Positions 39,035-49,280 of a DNA stretch of 64,000 nt are shown in pieces; position 1 is the first letter of the stretch; every line of letters begins with the position of its first letter. The position numbers and the translations under genes are program-made. Below the pieces are notes generated by a model that saw nothing but the letters and a program-made list of their open reading frames with translations, was not told the DNA's origin and did not search any database. Origin of the DNA: Klebsiella pneumoniae (GTDB lineage Bacteria > Pseudomonadota > Gammaproteobacteria > Steroidobacterales > Steroidobacteraceae); assembly GCA_945873095.1 (NCBI GenBank), contig CAMCBU010000004.1, positions 62,001 to 126,000 on the forward strand, given 5' to 3'.

Positions 39035-40099
39035 TTACTCCGTCTCGACCTTACACACTGACTTCATCACGCGCTTCAATAACTGATCGCGCGACAGCGA
39101 GGTATTGGCGGAGGGAAGCGCGGTCTCCGAGGGGAGCATCAGCGACGCCACCTGTGCATGACGTGCGTAGTTGACGAGCTGCATCGGGCTACCCGATCCG
39201 TCTTCCTCGATCGACGAATCGATCACGCCGATCACCTTACCGGAATACGACACGACCGGTCCGCCGGAGCTCCCCGGCTGAATGGGGATCGATACCTGTA
39301 GCAAGGTCGGCTCCTGCGAAGGACCAGAGAGCGAGGTGACATTACCCTCCGTGAACTTCGCCTCGGCACCGAGCATCTTGGGGTTCGGGAATCCGATCGT
39401 GAACGCCGACATGCCGACCGAGATGTCACTCGATTCACCGAGGGGCAGCCACTCAGGGGTAGACACCTTGGTTCGTAGGAGTGCGAGATCGTTGTCGGAA
39501 GATTCGCGCAGTACGTCCGCCTCGCCTTTTCGGCCATCCGGAAAGACCACCGCGATTTTGGTTGCGTTATCAACCACGTGATACGAGGTCAGTAATAAAC
39601 CATCCGGCGATATGGCGAAACACGTGCCGGTCCCGGTCACAGGATCGTCGTACTGAAACTGCGACACAGCATAGGCGCAGCTCGATGCGTTACAACTTGG
39701 CATGCGCACCTTGAGCACGAGCTTGTTGGTCTTGCCAGATTCAAGATCGACTCGGGGGGTGTCGTCTTCCCCTTCATCGAGTTCCATCAGCCGGCCATCT
39801 GCTGTGACGATACGCAGATCGAGATCTGCACAAGCCCGATCGCAGGCTGCAATCACGGTGGCGTCATGCGCACCTGTGATATCGAGCGGGATCGTTGTTT
39901 CTTCACCATGCCCGAGTCGCCCGACGTATACCGTGCCGATCTGCCGAATGGTCCGGTCACGGCTATCGGCCTTTGCCTTGAGCCACCCACTGTAATCCGC
40001 CATCTGTAGCCGCGCCTGATGCTCGCTAGAACTGACGTAAGAGTCGCAGCCTGCTATCAGAGCGACTGACACCAGAATCGAAATAATGCAGTGCTTCAC
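39035..40099 (-). CDS. Trypsin-like serine protease lipoprotein
   Basis: Lipobox VALIAGCDS; GTCFAISPDGLLLTSYHVVDNATKIAV (His), DNDLALLRTKV (Asp), SIPIQPGSSGGPVVSYSGKVIGV (Ser). Confidence 0.88.
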   Translation of the reverse strand: MKHCIISILVSVALIAGCDSYVSSSEHQARLQMADYSGWLKAKADSRDRTIRQIGTVYVGRLGHGEETTIPLDITGAHDATVIAACDRACADLDLRIVTADGRLMELDEGEDDTPRVDLESGKTNKLVLKVRMPSCNASSCAYAVSQFQYDDPVTGTGTCFAISPDGLLLTSYHVVDNATKIAVVFPDGRKGEADVLRESSDNDLALLRTKVSTPEWLPLGESSDISVGMSAFTIGFPNPKMLGAEAKFTEGNVTSLSGPSQEPTLLQVSIPIQPGSSGGPVVSYSGKVIGVIDSSIEEDGSGSPMQLVNYARHAQVASLMLPSETALPSANTSLSRDQLLKRVMKSVCKVETE

Positions 40100-40431
40100 A
40101 GCTGATGTATTTCTCGAACGTGCATTTTGAATGTTTCGATATCGATCTGCTGTCCATGCAACACGGTGAACGGATGTAGTTCTCTTGGAGGCGCGACACC
40201 GTAGTTATATGCCAGATCGAGATCAGTCCAAATCACGCAGGGATTACCATCGACGAGGTAGAAGTCCGGGTTGCCGTCGAGATCGCGTTCTAGACGCTGC
40301 GCCATTGTCGGTTCAACCCAATCATCCGGTCGTTTTGTGTACCCACCAATGAACGGCTCGTCTGATGTGAGCAGATCATCGAAGAGGATGGTGGGTCCGT
40401 CTTTCCGAAACTTATTTTCTTCCATCAGCAA
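40096..40431 (-). CDS. Hypothetical protein (~111 aa)
   Basis: Compact ORF overlapping the protease start by 4 bp. Confidence 0.55.
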   Translation of the reverse strand: MLMEENKFRKDGPTILFDDLLTSDEPFIGGYTKRPDDWVEPTMAQRLERDLDGNPDFYLVDGNPCVIWTDLDLAYNYGVAPPRELHPFTVLHGQQIDIETFKMHVREIHQL

Positions 40432-40495
40432 AACCCTAAGCGACGACTAGCTCAAGCTTTGATACGGATTTGGCGCTGGCGCATTTAAAGTCGAG

Positions 40496-40858
40496 CTAGT
40501 TACAGATTTGCTCCCATGCGCCATCTACGCACCGCCCGATACGACAACCGAGTTCCGGCAAAGGCTTGAGACCGCAAGAGAGCGAGGGTGTCCTGTCGCA
40601 TATCTGCTCCCACGAACCGTCGATGCACCGACCTATCCGGCAACCTAGATTCGGGAGCGGCTTGATCCCACAGGATAGCGCGGGATTCTGGTCACATATT
40701 TGCTCCCACGCACCATTCACACAACGCCCGATTCGGCAGCCGAGCTCAGGAAGCGGTCTAAGCCCGCAACTTGCGGACTGTGCGGACACGTCCGTGGTCG
40801 GCGTGATTGAACCTATACCGACCATTACCAGCGCGATCAACAATCGAAGTAACGTCAT
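40496..40858 (-). CDS. Secreted Cys-rich protein with 32-aa tandem repeats
   Basis: Signal peptide then CGLRPLPELGCRIGRCVNGAWEQICDQNPALS / CGIKPLPNLGCRIGRCIDGSWEQICDRTPSLS / CGLKPLPELGCRIGRCVDGAWEQICN. Confidence 0.75.
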   Translation of the reverse strand: MTLLRLLIALVMVGIGSITPTTDVSAQSASCGLRPLPELGCRIGRCVNGAWEQICDQNPALSCGIKPLPNLGCRIGRCIDGSWEQICDRTPSLSCGLKPLPELGCRIGRCVDGAWEQICN

Positions 40859-40886
40859 AAGTTTTTTCTCACGGGAAACTTTTATA

Positions 40887-41432
40887 TCAGTCTCGCCAGG
40901 CTTCTAATATTTGGCCGTCAGTGATCGTATCAATCTCATGAATCACAATTAACTTGTAGTCTCTCAACTGACGAAAGAATTCGGGTTCTGAACGCACGAT
41001 CGGTAGCCACGTCGTCTCAGGGCCTGCCTGACCATGAATTTCGGTATAGCCACCGATCACAACGTCTCGACCTTTTCTATCCTGAATCGTGCAATAGACG
41101 ATCGAGGGGGTTACACAATCATCTACCTCCTCTGCTAGATGGGACATCATCTCTCGAGCAAATGCCAATCGATCGCTATCCGCGATTGGTTCGTCATCCT
41201 CAAGCCCGACATGGCTGCGCAGCTCCGGGTCGTCCAAGTATCGCTCGGAGAAGAGTTCAAAATTAAAGGCGATCAAATCATTCGAGGCGCTGAAAAGATC
41301 GTCCCATCCGTCGATCTCAAGGTACTCGTGAAGCGCTTTCAATTCGCCGCTATCGGATCGATGGTTGAGGAAGCCCTCGATCACCGCATCGACGCTTTTT
41401 TGGAGTGCCTCAGGGACTGCGATCAAGGTCAT
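40887..41432 (-). CDS. Hypothetical protein
   Basis: MTLIAVPEALQKSVDAVIEGFLNHRSDSGELKAL...; ATG chosen to avoid overlap with the upstream gene. Confidence 0.55.
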   Translation of the reverse strand: MTLIAVPEALQKSVDAVIEGFLNHRSDSGELKALHEYLEIDGWDDLFSASNDLIAFNFELFSERYLDDPELRSHVGLEDDEPIADSDRLAFAREMMSHLAEEVDDCVTPSIVYCTIQDRKGRDVVIGGYTEIHGQAGPETTWLPIVRSEPEFFRQLRDYKLIVIHEIDTITDGQILEAWRD

Positions 41433-41452
41433 GACCGTCGGGCTCCCAACAC

Positions 41453-41842
41453 TTAAGACGTTCCACGCTCGTGATGCCTCTTTCGGTATTCGTCGATTAA
41501 GGACAATACCGTCAGCGCATAGGCCCGGCAGCCTTCCTGATACTCCGTCTGCGACCAAAGGCCTGCTTCGTATTCGTTTACGCACTGTGAGGGTTTAGTG
41601 ATCTTGACGCTACGCGCGTGATCAAATCCGCGCTCGAAGACATCACACGCATCTCGGCAATCGGAATCTTTCGTGACGCCGAGGTAGGTCATTCCATGCA
41701 GTGCGACATGAGCGCGTTCAATCGCCGCTACCTGATCGAACGCGGTGATGGGTGGCGGCAGATACCCGTCGTCCTCGACCTGTGCGCATCCCGAGACGAC
41801 CAGGGCAATTAAGGACGCTGAAATGATGATCATTAGTCGCAT
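41453..41842 (-). CDS. Putative lipoprotein
   Basis: MRLMIIISASLIALVVSGCAQVEDDGYLPPP lipobox. Confidence 0.6.
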   Translation of the reverse strand: MRLMIIISASLIALVVSGCAQVEDDGYLPPPITAFDQVAAIERAHVALHGMTYLGVTKDSDCRDACDVFERGFDHARSVKITKPSQCVNEYEAGLWSQTEYQEGCRAYALTVLSLIDEYRKRHHERGTS

Positions 41843-41845
41843 GCT

Positions 41846-42817
41846 TTAACGCTCCGCATATTTACCGGCCGCCGCATCTAGCGCTTCGCCGACGGTCTTT
41901 CGTAAGGACGCCGGCCCGAGCACTTCGACGTTGGGGCCATGCCGAAGGATGTCCATCACGAGCTCGGGCTCGTGTTTGTAGGGGATGCGCAGGATCACCC
42001 CGCCGTCTTTTTGCGGTTCGCTCTTGACGCCGGGGTGCCACTCTTCTTCTGCAACCCAGCGTGCGGCAAGTTCGTTGAATCGCAGCACCGCGATCTTGTC
42101 AGCTTTCCCTGTGAAGATGCCGTAGCCCGAGTCGAGCTCTCCGGCAATCAGATCGGGTGGCGGGTCGTAAACAGTCTCAGTCATACAGCGCGGTGCGGTA
42201 ATACGATCCACTGAGAACACCCTCATCTCCTCGCGCTCGTGACACCACGCGGCGAGATACCAATTGCTGCGATAAAAGGTCAGGCGCAGTGGGGAAGCAC
42301 TTCGTGATTTTTCCTCGTTACGAGTTCGGCTGCGATACACAAACTGCAGCCGTTTTCGGGCACGGAGCGCTGACAGCACCGTCGCAAAGGCATCCGCACT
42401 GGTATTCCGCAGCTGCGACATGCGCAGTCGGATGCGCTCGGTCAGATCCCCTTTTCCAAAGGCCTGACGTCGAACCTTACCGAGACGGGAGCGGACCGAT
42501 TGAGTCTCATCGCGCACAAATCCCGGCGGGATTTGCTCAAGCAATGCCTCGACCTCCAACAACGCCGAGATCTCCCGGCCTGACAGTCCGAGCAGTACCG
42601 CGGCGTTGGGATCATCAGGACTACGCTCTAATCGATACCCGCCCTGCTCCCAATCGTAGCGGATGTCGACGCCGCGCTGATCGCGCAGGAATGAAATCAG
42701 CCGCTTGACCGTCGCCGGGGAGGCGCCCGTCTCATCGCAGAGTGCGGCAAGCGGTAACGGCTCGCGGGTGCGGCAGAAGATGCCGAAGATCTCTTGGAGT
42801 TTTTCGAAACGGGCCAT
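41846..42817 (-). CDS. WYL-domain (YafY-like) HTH transcriptional regulator
   Basis: DETGASPATVKRLISFLRDQRGVDIRYDWEQGGYRL; WYL region SPLRLTFYRSNWYLAAWCHEREEMRVFSVDRI. Confidence 0.9.
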   Translation of the reverse strand: MARFEKLQEIFGIFCRTREPLPLAALCDETGASPATVKRLISFLRDQRGVDIRYDWEQGGYRLERSPDDPNAAVLLGLSGREISALLEVEALLEQIPPGFVRDETQSVRSRLGKVRRQAFGKGDLTERIRLRMSQLRNTSADAFATVLSALRARKRLQFVYRSRTRNEEKSRSASPLRLTFYRSNWYLAAWCHEREEMRVFSVDRITAPRCMTETVYDPPPDLIAGELDSGYGIFTGKADKIAVLRFNELAARWVAEEEWHPGVKSEPQKDGGVILRIPYKHEPELVMDILRHGPNVEVLGPASLRKTVGEALDAAAGKYAER

Positions 42818-42842
42818 GCAGCACCAATAGAACCGACCATCG

Positions 42843-42857
42843 GCTCAAAATATGAGC
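42843..42857. promoter_or_regulatory. Inverted repeat GCTCA-N5-TGAGC in the WYL/HTH divergent intergenic region
   Basis: cgGCTCAaaataTGAGCtc; a second repeat TCAGC-N6-GCTGA lies about 80-95 bp further right. Confidence 0.35.
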
Positions 42858-43046
42858 TCATCCTATGTTGTTCAACAGCTGGATGGAATCGCGGATTGAC
42901 GCTCAAACAACCCTGATTTTTGATGGTAATTCACAATCAGCTTATCGGCTGATACTGCGCCTATGGACGATGGGCTCGGCGGGGTTTCAGTTTATGAAAC
43001 TTTTCCCCTATCCTGCCCTCCAGTACCCGTAACCGGACAGACCCAA

Positions 43047-43256
43047 ATGGCCACGACCCACGGCCGGACCGGCATCCTGACCATCCCCGAAATCGCCAAG
43101 CACCTGAAGGTCACCGAGCGAACTAGTTACAAGATCGCGGCGTCGAGGAAGATCACGGCATTTAAAGTTGGGAGGAGCTGGCGGCTTTCGATGCCAGACA
43201 TCGACCGCTGGATTACGAAACAGTCAACCACCGCGCACAGATCGAGACTGAGATAA
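43047..43256 (+). CDS. Excisionase-like (HTH_17) DNA-binding protein
   Basis: ILTIPEIAKHLKVTERTSYKIAASRKITAFKVGRSWRLSMPDIDRWI. Confidence 0.85.
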   Translation: MATTHGRTGILTIPEIAKHLKVTERTSYKIAASRKITAFKVGRSWRLSMPDIDRWITKQSTTAHRSRLR

Positions 43257-43298
43257 ACGCCAATCATCGCTATGAACTATTTCTTGCGTGCTTAACCT

Positions 43299-46200
43299 AT
43301 GACAGAGCGGACATCATTGCTCACTGCTGCATTAGAGCAGCTACGTCTGAAACTGCTTGATCTGACCGGCCGTAACCGTCTCGTTAATTTCAAGCATACG
43401 GCAGGAAGATCGCTGCAGTTTGTCCAAGGTAATCCCGAAGCAATTTATAACAAGCTGGTGGAAGGAACAGGTCGTAGTGCCATCAACATCCTCGGTCTTT
43501 CCGAACCACCCCGTAAAAACTGGATCGAACGCAACGGACGGTTACAGCGACCCGACCCGCGCGAATGGGCGACCGTCGATCGTGTTCCGACTTCTTACGA
43601 CATCGTGTCCGGCACAGACGGAATAGCGGACGCGAATGTTCGAGCATTGATGTACCCGGATGATCTAGCTAAGCACTGCCGCAAGATCGAGCGCGAGGCA
43701 AAATTAGCCATTGAAGAAACCGGCGCGAACATGCTTTTTATCGTACTCGGGTTTCTTGAGTTCCCGGATCAACGTAATAGCGATAACAAGTTTCTGGCGC
43801 CTTTAATCAGCATTCCCGTGTCGCTTCAAAAGCGTGAAGTGGCTGGCATTCAGCAGTTCTCTGCTCAATACACTGGCGATGACATCACGGAAAATCTATC
43901 TCTCAGAGAGAAGCTGCGTAACGATTTCGAAATCGTATTGCCAGAGCTATCAGAAGACGAGATTGATGTTGAAGGCTATTTTAGAAGTATCCGAAAGGTA
44001 ATCAAGCATCAGCCTGAGTTCGCAATCCGAACTCGCGTGTCACTTTGCTTGCTTAGCTTTAGCAACATGCTACTAGTCAGGGACCTCGACCCCTCAAAGT
44101 GGCCATCTATTGATGATAAAAATGCGTTACTCGATCACCCAATAGTCAAGGAGGTATTTGAAGGTCGGGCAGATGCTGGCGGGGCTGCATTGGGAATAGC
44201 GGAAGAACATCCTGTTGAGGAAGGCCCCGGTACAGAGATCCCACTTATCTATGACGCAGACAGCTCACAACACAGCGCGCTCGTCGACGTTCTGGCACTA
44301 AACAGAAACCTCGTCATTGAGGGTCCGCCAGGCACTGGCAAATCGCAGACGATCACGAACCTCATAGCTGCATGCCTCTCGAAAGGAAAGAAGGTCCTAT
44401 TTGTTGCTGAAAAACTGGCAGCGCTCGAAGTCGTCAAAAACAGACTGACTCTCGCCGGTCTCGATCCTTTCGTTTTAGAACTACACAGCAATAAAACGAG
44501 CAAGAAACGAGTCCTTGAGGAGCTTGAAGCTCGAATCAAATTTCGGCCGAGTGTCTCCAAAGAACTACCGAGACTTCAAGAACAGATGGAGTCACACCGC
44601 CGAGACCTAAAGGCGTACTCCGATCTAATCAATTCAGTGTCATGTAACTCCTTCGGGCTCACGCTGCATCAAATCATGTGGCGAGCTGAGAAGTATCGTC
44701 AAAATCTCAAGACGGACGAAACCTCGCTGACTCAGATCGCCGTCGAGGATGCGTCTCAAGTTTCCGCGGTTGAGTTAAGTCGTCGGATGGAGCTCCTCGG
44801 GTATCTGGCCGATCAATATCGCGCCACAGGGGGATTTGATTCGAATTGCGCGTTTTGGGGCTTCTACCCAAAACCGTTAGTCCCTGGCGATGAAATTCGG
44901 CTTTCAGCTATTTTCAAAGAGGCGGAGACTACCAGCGAGAACCTTGTCCATTTCGCCGATGCCTTAGCCGGGGCATTGGGTGAGAGCATCCATAACGTAG
45001 GCGTCCAGTATTGTGAAAAGCAGATCCATACGCTTAATCCGCTGATCGCGGCCGCGAATGCCCGACTCCCGTTTGAGCTAACCCCTACGTTATTCGCGGA
45101 CGATGACTCCGGCCGTGCCGCCTCTGCCGCGCTGAGCACCTTCTCGAGCCGAGTGACTCGGTATCACGAACTGGAACCTAGCGTAACCTGTGCACTGACA
45201 GACGATGCGAAGGTTAGTAACGAGTCCCGTGCGGGGCTCCAAACCCTGCAACGGTCTGCCGATAGCCTGGGCGCCGCCTTGGCAACACTCCACGATATTG
45301 AGTCACTAGCACAGCGGCTTTCTGATTTGGCGGAAAGCCTAGGAGCGGCTGCGGCGAAGCTGGAGACTTTCTCCCAGCGCCTTCAGATCCCGTTCGATGG
45401 TTCTCGCGAATCTCTGAAGCGACTCGCAGAACTGACCGCACTTGTCAGCGAGCCACCCGAGCAGCATCTACATCTTTACTCCCCAGCCATTGGTCGGGAT
45501 GGAGCCACTCAGGCGATCGAAGCGCTTGATGCTCTTCAGTCGCAGTGGGTTAGCCTTGAGGAGTCACTCAATCAGTCGCTGTATCTCGATGTCCTTCCGC
45601 CTGAATCGGAGATTCGGGAGGCAATGCTGACTCTTCGTGAAGGCGATGCTTGGTACCGAGTTTTTCAGAGTCACTGGCGCCGTGCGATCCGACTCCACAA
45701 ACGCCTTCTACGCATAAAGCAACGATCACCGACTCTAGATCGACTAATTCAGCTTGAGCAAATCCTGAAGCTGATTGACTTGAAGCGCCAGTGGCAATCG
45801 TCAACTACGTGGAGAGATTACTTAGGGATACAAGGCTCTGAAGCGGCCGTGCCACTCGATGGCTATCTCGCGCTCGCGAAATGGAGCCACTCCTTAAAAC
45901 GGTCACTTGACGAGATTGAGGCCACGCTGATCAGACCGGAAGATTTCACCGCTGAAAGGATTCGCTTGCTTCGGCGTGAGTTTTCTGCGAACAGGGGCGA
46001 TGTTTCATCCGCGGTATCGGCGTTCGGCAGCCTGCACGACCTGCTGCCTCGGCTCGTTGACTTCAACGGTGGCAGTACAATTTCAAAAACTATCGAGAAG
46101 TCCGTCGAATTAAAAAATGCGCTTTCGGCACGCCTTCCATGGCTTCGAGCCAATGCGAGAAGCACTGCGAATTTCAATAACGTCATCGCTGGCTGTGATG

Positions 46201-48725
46201 CAGCTTTAGAGCGCCACGAGCTGAGGAATCTGATCGAGTCAGATCAAAACGTCAAAAATCTCCTCAGCACCACTTATCACGGTGTCCAGACAAACTGTTT
46301 GGATGCGATGGAGGTTTTGCGGATTGGTCAGAGCTTAGATTCGCTCGACTTATCTCCTCAGGTGAAGACCCGACTCAGGAGCGCGCATCTTCTCGACACC
46401 GCGAAGATACTCGTCGCACGCCTCGCAGATGTCCTTGGCGAACTTCGCAGTGTTGAGGCGTTTAGCAACACGCTCTCCGAGTTCGGAGTCTTCGATCTTG
46501 CTGACTGGGTTGGCGATGACCCTAATGGCGATATACAGAGCTTTGCGCGAGCGTTCCGCGATTCGTCGAAAAAGGCCGCTGCTAGTCCGGATCTTCTGAT
46601 CCCTTGGGCGCTTTACATCGCGCGACGAGGAGAAGCGGTCGAGGCTTCTCTGAGTGTCTTTGTAGAGCTACTTGAAGAACGACGCTTAGATCCGAACGAG
46701 CTTACAGATGCCTACGCGTACTGCGTATACAGTTCGATTACTCGGATGGCCTTCAGAAAAATCTCACAGCTTGGAAGATTCACGGGACTGAAACATAACC
46801 AGATCCGCGAAGAGTTCCAACGACTTGATAAAGAACTCATCTCGCTACGCGGAAAGGCTGTTGGACAACAGTGCGCTCGGACGATTCGAATCCCGCCCGG
46901 ACGCAGCGGAGCGCGGCTCGACGACAAAACCGAGATGGTTCTTTTGAACTATCTGATACCGCAGCAGAGACCGCGGATGCCTGTCAGGAAAATGCTGAGC
47001 CGTGCCGGAAGCGCAGTCCAGGCACTTAAACCTTGTTTCATGATGGGCCCGCAGGCGGTGGCTCAGTACCTGGCACCGGGTGCCGTTAAGTTTGATCTCG
47101 TCATTATGGACGAAGCCTCGCAGCTGCGGCCCGAGGAGGCTATCGGCGCGATCGCTCGTGGCGGTCAGTTAGTCGTGGTTGGTGACCCGAAGCAATTACC
47201 ACCAACCTCATTCTTCTCACGGATGACCCAAGATGGTGACTCGGGCGAGGAACAGTTCTCGACGACCGATGCTGAAAGCATCCTTGATGTCTGCTCGTCG
47301 CACTTTCATCCGACTCGAGCGCTTCGGTGGCACTACCGCTCGCAGCACCACTCCCTGATCGCTTTCTCAAATCACAACTTTTACCAAGGCAACCTTGTCA
47401 TATTCCCCTCCCCTTACGGTCAAGGCGGACGATTGGGAGTTCGAGCGACTTATCTCGCGGATGCGGTCTACGAGCAGCAAACAAACATACGGGAGGCTAA
47501 GCGCGTCGTAGATGCCGTCGCTGAGCACATCGCGACACGCCCCGGCGAATCGCTGGGTGTCGTCACCCTCAATATTAAGCAGCGCGATTTAATCGCTGAG
47601 CTGTTAGACGAGCGACTCAAGACGGCGCCTGGGGCCGATTCGTATCGTGATCATTGGACCACCGCGGGGCAACCGCTCTTCATCAAGAACCTAGAGAATG
47701 TTCAAGGCGATGAACGTGATGCGATAATCATCTCGACAACTTTCGGAAAACCGCAAGGAGCAAATGCGGTAAGACAGAACTTTGGTCCGATCAGCCGACA
47801 GGGTGGATGGCGTCGACTAAACGTGCTCTTCACTCGAGCCAAGAAATCGATCGCGCTGTATACCTCGCTTCGTCCAGAAGACATCATCGTGGACGGAGCG
47901 ACGCCTGAGGGCACTAAAGCACTTCGAAATTACCTTGAATACGCTCGCACGGGTTTGTTGCCCACGATACAAGAAACGGGTCGCGATCCTGATAGCGATT
48001 TTGAAATTGCAGTCATGGATGTCCTAAAGCGACGCGGCTATGCGGTTACACCTCAGCTTGGGGTTGCGGGGTATCGAATAGACATAGCGGTCAAGCACCC
48101 GGATGCGCCGGGCGCGTATCTGGCAGCCATCGAATGCGACGGCGCCTCCTATCATTCAGCACTTTCCGTGCGCGACAGGGATCGTATCCGGCAAGAGATT
48201 CTTGAGGCTTTGGGATGGCGCGGACGAATTTGGCGCATCTGGTCAACCGATTGGTTTCGCACGCCGAGGCAGGAGACTGAGAAATTGCTCGGTTTCCTCG
48301 ATGATCTCCGACGTAACTGGCGCCCGGAACACACCTCAAGCGATGCGTGGATTGAGGAGGGACAGGCGCCTAATGCTACCGTCGATGATTCACAATTTAG
48401 ACCCGCAGTCGGTGATGTTCCGACACTCTCCGAGACTGATCGAAAAACCGTCAGCGCCGCATTGATCGATACTGGTGAGGACCTAGAAGTTGAAGTGGGC
48501 GATCTCGTCCGTTACCTAGACAAAGCCCGACCCGATGACGTTTTGTCCGTTCAGATAACCAAGGGCAAGGATGACTTCACCAATGGCATCGTGAATGAAA
48601 GTCGACCTCTTGCCCAAGCGCTACTTGGTGCCGTCATTGGAGATGAAGTGGCTTTACATCTCGTTGGACAGCCCCCAAAAAAATTATTGGTCATTGAGAT
48701 AAGACGGCTTAAATCAGATATCTAA
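43299..48725 (+). CDS. Large DUF4011-type superfamily 1 helicase with C-terminal nuclease-like domain
   Basis: N-term LRLKLLDLTGRNRLVNFKH; Walker A VIEGPPGTGKSQTI; Walker B KFDLVIMDEASQLRPEEA; GDPKQLPPTSFF; RWHYRSQHHSLIAFSN; VQGDERDAIIIST; C-term IDIAVKHPDAPGAYLAAIECDGASYHSALSVRDRDRIRQEILEALGWRGRIWRIWSTDWF. Confidence 0.9.
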   Translation: MTERTSLLTAALEQLRLKLLDLTGRNRLVNFKHTAGRSLQFVQGNPEAIYNKLVEGTGRSAINILGLSEPPRKNWIERNGRLQRPDPREWATVDRVPTSYDIVSGTDGIADANVRALMYPDDLAKHCRKIEREAKLAIEETGANMLFIVLGFLEFPDQRNSDNKFLAPLISIPVSLQKREVAGIQQFSAQYTGDDITENLSLREKLRNDFEIVLPELSEDEIDVEGYFRSIRKVIKHQPEFAIRTRVSLCLLSFSNMLLVRDLDPSKWPSIDDKNALLDHPIVKEVFEGRADAGGAALGIAEEHPVEEGPGTEIPLIYDADSSQHSALVDVLALNRNLVIEGPPGTGKSQTITNLIAACLSKGKKVLFVAEKLAALEVVKNRLTLAGLDPFVLELHSNKTSKKRVLEELEARIKFRPSVSKELPRLQEQMESHRRDLKAYSDLINSVSCNSFGLTLHQIMWRAEKYRQNLKTDETSLTQIAVEDASQVSAVELSRRMELLGYLADQYRATGGFDSNCAFWGFYPKPLVPGDEIRLSAIFKEAETTSENLVHFADALAGALGESIHNVGVQYCEKQIHTLNPLIAAANARLPFELTPTLFADDDSGRAASAALSTFSSRVTRYHELEPSVTCALTDDAKVSNESRAGLQTLQRSADSLGAALATLHDIESLAQRLSDLAESLGAAAAKLETFSQRLQIPFDGSRESLKRLAELTALVSEPPEQHLHLYSPAIGRDGATQAIEALDALQSQWVSLEESLNQSLYLDVLPPESEIREAMLTLREGDAWYRVFQSHWRRAIRLHKRLLRIKQRSPTLDRLIQLEQILKLIDLKRQWQSSTTWRDYLGIQGSEAAVPLDGYLALAKWSHSLKRSLDEIEATLIRPEDFTAERIRLLRREFSANRGDVSSAVSAFGSLHDLLPRLVDFNGGSTISKTIEKSVELKNALSARLPWLRANARSTANFNNVIAGCDAALERHELRNLIESDQNVKNLLSTTYHGVQTNCLDAMEVLRIGQSLDSLDLSPQVKTRLRSAHLLDTAKILVARLADVLGELRSVEAFSNTLSEFGVFDLADWVGDDPNGDIQSFARAFRDSSKKAAASPDLLIPWALYIARRGEAVEASLSVFVELLEERRLDPNELTDAYAYCVYSSITRMAFRKISQLGRFTGLKHNQIREEFQRLDKELISLRGKAVGQQCARTIRIPPGRSGARLDDKTEMVLLNYLIPQQRPRMPVRKMLSRAGSAVQALKPCFMMGPQAVAQYLAPGAVKFDLVIMDEASQLRPEEAIGAIARGGQLVVVGDPKQLPPTSFFSRMTQDGDSGEEQFSTTDAESILDVCSSHFHPTRALRWHYRSQHHSLIAFSNHNFYQGNLVIFPSPYGQGGRLGVRATYLADAVYEQQTNIREAKRVVDAVAEHIATRPGESLGVVTLNIKQRDLIAELLDERLKTAPGADSYRDHWTTAGQPLFIKNLENVQGDERDAIIISTTFGKPQGANAVRQNFGPISRQGGWRRLNVLFTRAKKSIALYTSLRPEDIIVDGATPEGTKALRNYLEYARTGLLPTIQETGRDPDSDFEIAVMDVLKRRGYAVTPQLGVAGYRIDIAVKHPDAPGAYLAAIECDGASYHSALSVRDRDRIRQEILEALGWRGRIWRIWSTDWFRTPRQETEKLLGFLDDLRRNWRPEHTSSDAWIEEGQAPNATVDDSQFRPAVGDVPTLSETDRKTVSAALIDTGEDLEVEVGDLVRYLDKARPDDVLSVQITKGKDDFTNGIVNESRPLAQALLGAVIGDEVALHLVGQPPKKLLVIEIRRLKSDI

Positions 48726-48836
48726 ACGATATTTTTACTTACGCGATTTGAGGTTCATTCACAGAACTTTTAACGTAAATCCTACAGGACGATTCATTGA
48801 GCATTACTGAGTAATTTTACTCGCCATCAATTCCCA

Positions 48837-49280
48837 CTACACGTTTTGAGTGGATCGAATTTTGATCCGGTGCCGACGAATCTCAAGATAAAGATACCCG
48901 AGAACCGGGATCCCGAGACCCGCTTGGGCGAGACCAATCTCATAGTGCAGCGGATCGGCCCAATCGACGATTTGAATGAGATACCCAAGCGCGATCAGCA
49001 GGAGCAGTGCATAGCCAAACCACCGTACACCCGACCCCTGGCGCACCAAAACCATCGCAAAAAGAAGACAGGCGAGAGAGAAGAGCCCGTAAAACATCAT
49101 CCCCATGAGCGGGATGCCGATAGAGTCCCCATCGGATGGATACACATCGTTACTCTGGTTTCGAACGAGCACGGCCTCTGAGACCTCGAGCGCGACGAAG
49201 GTCAACAAGAGATTCAGTAATCCATGAACCCAGCGGCTCGGCGCCAGAAACTTTTCGCGGATGCGAATCAGATAAGACAT
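48837..49280 (-). CDS. Multi-TM membrane protein
   Basis: Hydrophobic segments GLLNLLLTFVALEVSEAVLV, GMMFYGLFSLACLLFAMVLV, YALLLLIALGYLIQIV. Confidence 0.6.
   Translation of the reverse strand: MSYLIRIREKFLAPSRWVHGLLNLLLTFVALEVSEAVLVRNQSNDVYPSDGDSIGIPLMGMMFYGLFSLACLLFAMVLVRQGSGVRWFGYALLLLIALGYLIQIVDWADPLHYEIGLAQAGLGIPVLGYLYLEIRRHRIKIRSTQNV

Noticed and set aside
40496-40858. CRISPR-like array
   Set aside because: The regular repeats are coding (32-aa protein repeats) with no unique spacers. No CRISPR array was seen elsewhere in the window.
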